From: Hypsibius dujardini
Lineage: Eukaryota; Tardigrada; Eutardigrada; Parachela; Hypsibiidae
Reading direction: 5' to 3'
Assembly (NCBI GenBank): GCA_001579985.1
Contig: LRSR01006848.1
Coordinates: 1 to 21,668, forward strand
DNA length: 21,668 nt
The notes beneath the pieces are model-generated. The model was not told the DNA's origin. It was given only the letters and a program-made list of their open reading frames with translations, and made no database searches. Both the position numbers and the translations under genes were made by a program. Of the stretch, positions 1 to 9,300 are shown in pieces; positions within the stretch are counted from its first letter, which is position 1; every line of letters begins with the position of its first letter.

Positions 1-2775
1 GGTCTTAAGAACGCTGGCTTGCAGAGCGCGGCCATAGGAGAAGGTGAGCTTCCATGGCTTCTTTCCCGGGAACTTGTTGATGGCGTCCAAGTTAAGAGTA
101 GCATCCTCCTCCGACTGCCCACCCGACAGGAAAGTGACACCTATTAGGGAAAACAATCGTTATTAGGTCTTGACGTCACTCATCGAATTTGACACTCTAC
201 AGCCGAACGTACCGGGAACGGCCGGGGGCACGGTGCGAGAAAGAGCAGTGACGGTGGCGCGAGCAATTTCCTCGTGGGTGTACTTTTTCGTGCATTGCTG
301 ACCGGCGGAGACCATGTTGGGCTTCAGAAGGGTGCCCTCCAGGAAAACGTGATGGTCTGAGAGAGCCTTGTATTGTGCAGCCAGAACCTTTACAAAAGAC
401 AGTGTTAGACACATTGTGCGCCCAGATAAAGACATACGTTGACATTAACGGAGCACGCCAATAACACGAACCTTCTCCGTGATCCACTGCGCACGCTCCA
501 GATCGTGATCACCGTCGGGCAGCACTTCCGGCTCGACGATCGGCACGAGTCCGTTCTGCTGGCAGATACTGGCATAACGAGCCAACACGTTGCAGTTCTC
601 ATTGATGGCCGTCCAGGATGGTGTGCGGGCGTTGATGTAGAGCACGCAGCGCCATTTGGCAAAGTCAGCACCGTCCTTCTTGTACTTGGCGCATCGTTCA
701 GCCAAACCATCCAGACCTGCAAGAGCGACAGTTATTAATAGAAGCCACACAAATATGTGGAGAAGATAGAACTGCCGACAGCAACACAAAACGAAACACC
801 AATCGTCCGATGGATAGAACACCAATCGTCCGATGGGTAGAACACCAATCGCCCGATGGATAGAACACCAATCGTCCGATGGGTAGAACACCAATCGTCC
901 GATGGGTAGAACACCGATCGTCCGATGGATAGAACACCAATCGTCCGATGGATAGAACACCGATCGTCCGATGGGTAGAACACCAATCGTCCGATGGATA
1001 GAACACCAATCGTCCGATGGATAGAACACCAATCGCCCGATGGGTAGAACACCAATCGTCCGATGGATAGAACACCAATCGTCCGATGGGTAGAACACCA
1101 ATCGTCCGATGGGTAGAACACCAATCGTCCCATGGGTAGAACACCAATCGATTAGAGGAACTCGAAAGATTATGCATGTTTGACCGACCTTGAGTGGTGG
1201 TTTCGCCTTCCGTTCCAGCAATCGGCACAACACCCTTGTCCACCTTAATTCCGACCACAATGCCGTTGTCCTTCAGGAGCTGCGAGAAGGTACGACCGTC
1301 ATCGGCCTTCTGGTACAAGGTCTCCTCGAAGAGAATGGCCCCGCCCAAATACTTGGACAGATCCTTGCCGTTTCCTTCGCCGGCGGTGAAGAGTGCCTGG
1401 CGGTAGACACGGCGGTTCTCCTCAGTGTTCTCCACATTGATCGACTGCAGACGCTTGGCAATGCTGCCTGAAAGACAGTCGATTAACGTTGTTGTTGAGA
1501 TGAGAACAGAAAAACCACATTCGAAGAGGAAGAAAAAAACTGATGAACAAAGTTACCAGTGCTTTCGTCAGCCGCCAAAATTCCCTTTCCGGGTGCGACG
1601 ATGCGGTTGGCGATGTCGACCAGCTCCTTCTTTTGGGCTTCCGTTAGGTAATGAGGCACCGGCACCTGGGTGGAGGCGGCAGGTTTCGCCTATTGACAGA
1701 AGGAAACAACGTCAGTCGTTACGTGACTAGTAAATTTTGCTGAAAAAGCTGCTCAATCCAACAATCAATCAATCATTACTAATACTCTAATGGCACACGT
1801 TTTAATGCTGTAGCGACGCGATTCTAAGGCACAGTTGTAGCCACGCCCCCTGACTGTTTAGCCGTCACTCAATCTGAATTGCCCAGAATATTTTATCCCA
1901 AATATTTCCCGTTAAAAATCTATGGTTTCTGTTTACAATGCCCGAAATGTTCTTTACCGAAAACGGGAGCAATACAATTTTGAAGCGCTGGTCTTTGTCT
2001 CATGGATTGTCTCAGCGAAAATTTGCCAGAGCGGAGAAAATCCGAGAGGCTACCCTCCGCCGGTGGCTAACGTAAGGGCCTGCTTTTTCGGTTGATTGAT
2101 TTCTTGATTGAAGATTTGTGAAGAACACTAAGCATGTGGGCCGTTGGCAAGTTGCTTGATTGAAGACTGAGGCGCATTTCCGTGGGTAGATGGTTTTCTA
2201 CCCACACCTGGGGTCATTTAGACGGAAAACGCAGTTTGCGTTGCGCCTTAGAATCGCGTCGCTACAGTATGCGTTAAATCGGGGGCAATAAAGTGTATTC
2301 CCATCAGCAAAATTCGGCGTTATAAAAATGCCATCATGATTAAATATTCTAATCTTGACTTTAGAAACAAAAATCTTTCAAAACAAATCGAACTGACCAA
2401 GCGCGGTTCAAGGGAAGTTTCGACAAACAAATTAGCCAATCAGCCAATCAAGCAATCGATCACCCGGACTCAACGTACGCCCTTTCATTGCAAACGTTTT
2501 TCATTAAACTTCGCATGTGAAAAGGAAAGGTCTGCAAAGAAGGAAATCTTATTTTTTTCTTCAATCAATACGATTTGTTGTTGTGGTAATTGAATTCCGA
2601 GACAGGAAGAGCGCGCAACAGGACAAGGGCGGATCCATACCCATCCAGGGATTGAGTCCAATTTATTTATAAGACAGATAAAAAAAACAGCTGATGCAAC
2701 CCCCAAACACGTAAAAGGCAGGGCTTCACAATTTACCTGATCTGCTGGTGGGGCTTGTTGTCCATTGGCAGCCAT
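1..2775 (-). CDS. Fructose-bisphosphate aldolase, class I (partial, C-terminus beyond left edge)
   Basis: Cytosolic glycolytic enzyme that reversibly splits fructose 1,6-bisphosphate into glyceraldehyde 3-phosphate and dihydroxyacetone phosphate. Exons in transcript order: 2737-2775, 1557-1689, 1189-1467, 472-716, 213-387 and 1-140 (cut), with GT-AG junctions in phase, giving 337 residues. Family hallmarks seen: [11 protein letters not shown] (about 48-57, with the active-site Asp at 54), [23 protein letters not shown] (Lys171, matching rabbit Lys146), [10 protein letters not shown] with the Schiff-base lysine at 254 (rabbit Lys229), and [11 protein letters not shown]. Compared with remembered vertebrate aldolases it has about 20 extra N-terminal residues, rich in Ala, Pro and Gln, of which 13 lie in exon 1. 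It also has a 4-residue insertion in the segment [16 protein letters not shown]. The start ATG at 2775 has a good context (A at -3, G at +4). About 45 C-terminal residues, including the usual terminal Tyr, should lie to the left of the window. Confidence 0.96.
798..1150. repeat. 23-bp minisatellite, 15 full copies plus a partial one, in aldolase intron 3
   Basis: Fifteen head-to-tail 23-bp units occupy 798-1142, followed by the first 8 bases of another copy up to 1150. The plus-strand unit begins ACCAATCGTCCGATGG and ends AGAAC. Copies differ at only a few sites: GGATAG or GGGTAG, CGTCC or CGCCC, CCAAT or CCGAT, and one CCCATGG. The array fills most of the 472-bp intron at 717-1188. The low divergence suggests recent expansion. 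No mobile-element ends are evident. Confidence 0.97.
1690..2736 (-). other. Aldolase intron 1 (1047 bp)
   Basis: Long intron between the 13-codon first exon and the rest of aldolase. On the minus strand it starts GTAAAT and ends AATAG. It holds the inverted-repeat element at 1808-2267 and short AATC/GATT runs near 1759-1778, 2090-2120 and 2434-2462. I see no coding exon in it; the open frame at 2336-2593 is AT-rich and resembles nothing known. First introns of metabolic genes often carry enhancers, but no specific site can be named here. Confidence 0.85.
1808..2267. mobile_element. MITE-like non-autonomous element with 23-bp perfect terminal inverted repeats
   Basis: Bases 1808-1830 (starting CTGTAGCGACGCG) are exactly the reverse complement of 2245-2267 (ending CGCGTCGCTACAG), which bounds a 460-bp segment with no substantial open reading frame. 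The right flank begins TA while the left flank ends TG, so a TA target duplication is possible only if the left copy has mutated. The CTGTA ends resemble those of the element in STAG intron 4 (18642-18793). It is probably a non-autonomous DNA transposon, perhaps Tc1/mariner-like. The inverted repeat is certain; the class is inferred. Confidence 0.75.
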
Positions 2776-2900
2776 TTCGATCAGCGATGTGAAAAATTTA
2801 TTGCTTTTCAAAACTACACGGAGAGAAAAAGGAGTAAGAACGGTGTGAAGGTCGACTGGTGCAAAGTGAAGATGAAATTTCAGCTGCCTCTTGCGCCTGC

Positions 2901-2957
2901 CGGTCGGCCGGTCGGCCGGTCGGCCGGTCGGTCGGTCGGTCGGTCGGTCGGTCGGCC
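2901..2957. repeat. GGTC/GGCC microsatellite
   Basis: Uninterrupted 4-bp repeats, first alternating CGGT and CGGC units and then pure CGGT, in the 5' region of aldolase. On the minus strand it reads as GACC/GGCC and would probably lie in the aldolase 5' UTR or proximal promoter. It stays open in several frames, which creates spurious Arg/Gly/Ser/Val- and Pro/Thr/Asp/Arg-repeat ORFs. Confidence 0.95.
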
Positions 2958-3200
2958 TCTCTTGTCTCTGTCCCTGAGTCAGACCTGACGTCAGTTTTCT
3001 GCGCTTTGCACATTGTGGAAATCGATTCAAGGCCCAATGCGCAATGCGCAATGCACATTTGCACTTAATTTGTTCCAACAAACAAAAATTAGGCTTCTTT
3101 CGTAAAGTTCCACCTTCCCATGTTCCGTTCTGTACTGCCAACGTCGTGGCGTTTGTACACCATTTTTTCTTTTAATGAGATAATTAATAAACTCGTTTTC

Positions 3201-3245
3201 ATGAGATTTTGCGTCGGAGGGGCAGCCGGCTGTGAGTTCTTTTGA
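3201..3245 (+). promoter_or_regulatory. Possible 14-codon upstream ORF before PI4KA
   Basis: An ATG at 3201 opens a 14-codon frame that ends at TGA 3243-3245, 70 bases before the PI4KA start at 3316 and out of frame with it. If transcription begins upstream of 3201 it could lower translation of the kinase. The transcription start is unknown, so this is only a possibility. Confidence 0.3.
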
Positions 3246-3315
3246 GGGAGTAGTGCACACGGTTAGCAGTTTGGGCGAGTCTGACGTTTTTTTATTGATC
3301 GATAATATCCTCGTC

Positions 3316-6300
3316 ATGATTCTCTCGGACGGCTTAGATTCGCTTTACCTAGAGTCATCGCTTCGACTAGCGCGATGTCTGGCTGCGATTCCCAACTGTT
3401 CGAAAAAGAAGGTTAGTTTAGCTGGAGTTGTTGCAAATCAATATAATTAGCAACGTCTTATCCAAACGGCAGTTGCTGTAGGCACTGGGTAGTTGATTGA
3501 TTGAGCGAGAAGCTGCTTTTTGATTCATTCCTTCACATGGGTGCCCGCTTGATTGATTGATGGACATGAACGTGCATCCATTCAGTGACTGCCTTGGCTC
3601 GTTTCATCTCTATTTGATATTGAAATAGTTCTAACGGAACCAAAATATCTAACTTTCGAAGATCTCAGTCGATTAACTGGTAGTGAATTAAAATTAATCA
3701 AACTTGCTGTGAGGGAATAAATCAATCAATCGAAAGATTGGCAATGGCATCCACCCACGCAGCCGATAGACAAGAGGATTAATTGCTAGTACTTAAATAA
3801 GTTGATTGATCGATTGATTGGCAATGGCATCCACCCACGCAGCCGATAGACAAAAGGATTGATTGCTAGTACTCAAATAAGTTGATTGATCGATTGATTG
3901 GCAATGGCATCCACCCACGCAGCCGATAGACAAGAGGATTGATTGCTAGTACTAAATAAGTTGATTGATCGATTGATTGGCAATGGCATCCACCCACGCA
4001 GCCGATAGACAAAAAGATTGATTGCTAGTACTTAAATAAGTTGATTGATCGATTGATTCACTGTTTTGCAAAGAAAATGACCCGCATTCTTGGCAGGTGA
4101 AAACGATCTTTTCGGTATGCCCGAAACTGCCGTCGGACGACAAGGTGCGATTGAGTGTCGCAGGTCATGATGTTGCCATTACAAAGATCAACGAGACCGC
4201 CACTGATTTGCCGTTAACCGGCGAGCATCAAGTCAATGTCATCGCAGTCGGTGTCTATCTCCTCGAATCAGGTCTACAGGTCTGTGAGCCTTCTCGAGAT
4301 GTGTTCTAAACAATCGAAATGCTCAATGGTCAGTCTATCTTAACTTTCAGCATGAAGAAAATTTGGTCAAATACCTTATTCGGCTGCTGGGGAAACTTCC
4401 GGATGCCATCTATATGGATGACTACAAAATCACAACTTTTGATCGTAAGATTCTCACTCTACTTCTTTTTATTTATTCATTTGTTTTCTTCGTCCTAACC
4501 TATCGTCACTTTTAATTTTTAGGTCTTCCGGTCAGCGAACGCTTTGCATTTTGTTTGAACACCGTAATGAGCGATATTGCAACCAAGAGCACCGCTTATG
4601 GCGCCGACGTTAGTAAACATGACGAGCATAAAGAATGGGCAGATTACGAGTTAAATATCTGCATTTTTTTTATTGCAGATACTATCGAGGCAGGTTGACG
4701 TTTTGGAGGAGTTGACGCACAAAATACTGAAATACGTCAGGGACGACTCCTTGAGCAAGGACAAACTGAGTAAGGCTTACTGCGGTCTACAATCAACGAC
4801 AAGATTGAGTACACTGGAGGGTCCGGGATATGGGCAAAAGGGGCGGAGCAGGGGGTGGCATGTTTGAAAATGGAACCAAGCAGGAACAAAGCAACCGCTG
4901 CAGGTCAGGTGGTTGATTGTTTGATTGTTTGAAAACCACCCCCTGCCCCGCCCCTTTTGCCCATTCCCCGGACCCTCCAATGTACTCAATCTTGTCATTG
5001 ACTGTAGCATGTTCCTGTGTAATGGATGTCAATGTGGAATATTTGCAGGAATTCTGTGTTACGATTTGGTGCCAGCCTTGTTGGGAATTCTTCGCTCGAC
5101 TGGTCGGTTCTCGAAGACCGGTATTCCATTCATATGTTCCTTATTTCCCGACGAAACCTTTGCCCGGCGGAAAGGTCTTGCAAACGACCCCTCCACGCTG
5201 CCCCTCGTCCCGCGGACCCTTTGTCGGAGCGCTTCGATTGTGCCGGATTCGCGGCTGAAGGGCGATCACAAAACGGACATTGCTGCGAATCCGCTCACAA
5301 ATTTCCCGTTTTTCCGACGGCAATCCACAGTTCCCAGTCGGGATGAGCAGGTGTGAATGCTTTCTGCTCTCACACTGAAAGTGATGCACTGAATCGCTTT
5401 TGTCTTTCAGTCCTTCAAGGTGAACGAGGTGTCTGCTACTGAGGATCTCCGAACCTACTTGTTCTCCCGAACCGGCGCTTGCTTTGAAAACGTCGATAAA
5501 TTTGGCGGTGGACCCAGTGTACTGCCGCCGGGGTTCGGAAAGAAGAAATTGGAGGATCTACTCAAACTGACCAAACATCTGATGGATGAGAAGACGTTGG
5601 AGCTGCTGGATGGCAAGAATCATGATATCTATCTGAGTCAGCCACCCACCACGGCGTATCCCTACCGGACGTACAGCGAGACGGTGCGCTTTGCGGTGGC
5701 TTCCATGTGGCGTCAGTTGTGCTACGATGAGCAAGTGCATAAGGGTTCCAAACTAGCCAAAGAGATAAAGACACTGTTCGAGGAGTGCTATCGACGATCG
5801 CAGATTGCGCTGCAACGTCCGACGACGTCGACCAGGGAACGGGAAGATACCTTGCCACGATCAGGGGTTCGTATTACTTGCTCTTGCACGAAATCCCAGT
5901 CTCTATTCTTCTTCGCTCAGCATCATGATTATCTCTTTAGACGAAGGCCGTCCATGCCTACCGCCAGACCATCTACTGTATCGCTGTGTACGTGGACATT
6001 ATGGTGTGGTGCGCCGGAAGTTCCAACGAGACAGAACCCATCACGACGCATTTAGGGAATAAGATCAAGCCGGCTGTCAGAACGAAGAATATGGTGGCTC
6101 AGTGTCCTATTTTCATATCCTGCTTGGAGGTAAATCTCCTTGTTTCTTCCAGCTTAAAGGGCTTGCTCGGAATCAATGTTTCCTCTCATCTTAGGCGTTT
6201 GCATACTTATCGAAACTATCGCCGAGCACTGCCAATATGGCTCTCAGTTACCTGAAGGACTTTCTGATGGAGCCGGAATCATTGTTGATCAAACTGCAGC

Positions 6301-9300
6301 TGGGTGATCGTGAAGTTGCGGGCGGGGGGCGGTCCACGTTGCCGGCGATTGCCACCAACGGAAATCACAACGACACCCTTACACGAGGTAGGAGAGCGAT
6401 GTTCTTCAACAGACAAAAGAAATTAGACTAGCAAACACCCGTCGACAGAAAAGATGGCCAACTCCCAGAGAAACTGGTTTCATACGAACATTTTCGTCTT
6501 GATCCAGTTATTTATGGCCTTTTTTCTTGGTACAGACGGCGAAAAGATAAGTCAAGTGGTGGACGCTCTCCGCGAGTGCTGCATCGAATGCATCGTTATT
6601 GCCCTTCGAGTCGCACAACAGGAACAGTCGGATGCCGTGCGGGCTCTGCTGGCATTCATGAGCGGCAGTCTGTTTCGAGTCGAGCATTCGGATCCCCGCT
6701 ATATCGCGGTAGCCACCAATCTCTTCTCCCTGCTTTCTCGACTGGCCATCAAATTCAAAGACATTCCCAAAACCGTTGATATGGTCTTCAACATCTGTCA
6801 AGACGTCTTCTGCAAAACGACCAATCAAATCGACGTGGTCATTGTGGATCAGCTGGCAAATGCCGTCGTCGGTGGGGTCTACGAGTCATATCCGTTGGCG
6901 TTGTTCAACATCATCACGGTGGAAACCAGTTCGGCAGCGTACGGACGCCCAGTCAGCACGGACAAACCAGATTACCGGCATGTCTCTTTAGCCGTCATTC
7001 GGGGTCTGAAGACGATCGCAGAGGGCTTGGAGAACCCGGATGATATCTTGGATTTCCTGAATAAGATGCTGGAGCTGTTCATTCAGCTGGGATTGGAAAG
7101 CAAGAAGGCGAACGAGAAGAGTGCCGCAATGAAAGCGTCCAGCAGCGCTGGAAATCTTGGTGCGACACGATTTCCCTTTAAACGTGCATTTGTTTTCGCT
7201 TCTGTCGTTCAGTAGCGGACATTTGGAATGGGTTCACCATGGTTGCAATTCGATGATTTTTCAGGCGTTCTGATTCCCGTCATCGCAACCGTCATCAAGA
7301 AGATACCGTCGCTGAAAAATCCCAAGCCCCGTATCCTCAAACTGCTCCGGGATTTCTGGCTGTATTCGCACATTCTTGGATTTGCGGTCCCCGACTCTGG
7401 TCTCTGGCCGGAGGAATGGTTCACCGGTGTATGTGACATTGCCGTCAAGACGCCGCCTCTCGTCACGAAGGAAGTGGTACTCCGGGCGGAGATTGAGTAC
7501 AACTCGGCGTTGAAGAGCGACAGTCTTTCGGCGGTGGAGTTGCAGGATATTCGGAACACTCTGATTGAGCTGCTCAAAGCAGGTGCTGATCTGGCATATA
7601 AAATCAACCGGCTCAGTCTGGCGCAGTGTCTCTTCCTACTCTCCGTGTATCGGTAAGATTGTTTTCTTCTTTTAACGGTCGGCATTGGTTTTGTCATGGT
7701 GTAATGACTTTAATATTATGCAGGTTGGAAACTCTGAAGGTGACCTATTCCGACGAGCCTGACGCAGTGACTCAGATATTTGTCTATCTAGAGGATTATT
7801 CTCTCCAAAAGGATGAAAGTATGTTTTCAGTTCTGTACTTTTTGATGGTGTCGAACAGTTGGTGCTTCTTTTTCAGCGGGTCTTCGTGATGGCGTCCAAG
7901 CGATCTCATTTGCTGTCCTTGACTGCTTCCTGCAACGTGCATCCAGTATGCCCAAGGCTGAGAAGCGAAATCGCGAGCTAGATTTGCAGGCACAATACCT
8001 CCTGGTTGCCTTCAACAATGTCAATCCGACCATTCGGCAGATCGCCGATCAATGGCTATCGCGGTTGGTTGAAACATTTCCGCACATTCTCTGGAGCCGG
8101 AAAGTGTTGTGGACTATCCTGGACATTGCTCAGACTTTGTCTGCCTCTTTGGAATCGGTAAGGATATTTGTCACATTTACAGCATGAGGCAAAGTGTGTA
8201 TTTCGGTTCACCCTCCACTTGGTTGATAAATCGGCTCACTCGTGGGTTTCTCTTTGACGGCGAGTAATTGATTGTTTGATTTGCTGTACTATCTCCTAGT
8301 ATACTATAGCACTTCTAAAAATCAAACAATCAAGCAACAGCCATCAAAGAGAAATGCTTGAGTGAGCCGATTTATCGACCAAGTGGAGGGTGAGCCGATT
8401 TATGGACCAAGTGGAGGGTGAGCCGATTTATCGACCAAGTGGAGGGTGAGCCGATTTATGGACCAACTGAAGGTTGAGCCGAAATACACACTTTGCCTCA
8501 TACGGTGAGATCGTCCTTGAGTTTCTCCGTTGGCCCGTTGAATTTTTCACACGTCCGTCGCCCTGCTTGTTTGTTTGTCTCACACGTGATAAGCTTCTCG
8601 TAAGCATATGTGTATTTACAGAATCCGAACGAGGAAGATTTGGTCCTGCGAATTCCCAACACACCATACTCACTGCGCTTCATGGACACACCGGAAGAAC
8701 GCGAGCAGATTGTCAAGCTCTTCACCGGACGCTGCGAGGAGTTCATCGGTGAAGCCATGAAATGGGCACCGTTTGCCATTCGATCCAATCTGGAGCAGTA
8801 CATGCTTGAGAAGACGATCGGCGGCTCGGGAACGTCGTCGGGAGCCGATTCACCCGTGGAACCGGTCGGCTTGAGCTATGCCGCTGAAAATCTCCTTCGC
8901 CAAGTCGGACTGAATGTTGGCTCTGCTACTGTCAATGTAAGTTGTTCGTAAGTCAAGTCAAGGCTAACACTTTTTCGTCATCACGGATGACGCTTTTGCA
9001 TCCTGTTATTCAGACATCTGTGGCGGCGAATCGGAAAGTGGGCATCGCCAACAAGGACGTCTCGACTTTCGTCATGGACTTTACGGCACGGTGTCGGTAC
9101 TCTGGTGAAGTCCGAAGCATGAAGAATCTGATGAAGATGGACGATCTCTGTCAGGACTTGCAGGATCGCATTAAGGCCGCGTGCGCCGATAAGCACGAGC
9201 GAAAGTTCGAGGAGCTCATGTACCAGACCTGTGCTGTTATCATCCAGTCCGCCGACGATCTCGGTGTTTATTCCAGTAAGTACTGAAAACCCCCCCCCCA

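Larger units (their letters stand above)
2776..3315. promoter_or_regulatory. Divergent intergenic region between aldolase and PI4KA
   Basis: The two start codons lie 540 bp apart and read outward, so this segment must contain both 5' UTRs and both core promoters. I find no convincing TATA box at a plausible distance from either ATG. Visible landmarks are a GGTC/GGCC tract (2901-2957), a short repeat of the word AATGCGC (about 3035-3056) and a small upstream ORF before PI4KA (3201-3245). Transcription start sites cannot be placed from sequence alone. Confidence 0.7.

Noticed and set aside
798-1150. Regular direct repeats resembling a CRISPR array
   Set aside because: The units abut with no spacers, the locus lies in an intron of a eukaryotic gene, and no cas genes are present.
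698-1435. Long minus-strand frames with repeated [12 protein letters not shown]-type peptide
   Set aside because: They are the 23-bp minisatellite in aldolase intron 3 read in three frames, joined to aldolase exons. The flanking splice sites and aldolase homology show the array is intronic.
2485-3141. 218-aa minus-strand frame with PTDRPTGRPADR repeats
   Set aside because: It combines the GGTC/GGCC microsatellite, the aldolase first exon and intron 1. Only the 13 codons from 2775 to 2737 are coding.
3232-3315. Upstream extension of PI4KA exon 1 from a GTG at 3232
   Set aside because: GTG is not an expected animal start and no in-frame ATG precedes 3316 after the stop at 3202, so the ATG at 3316 was chosen.
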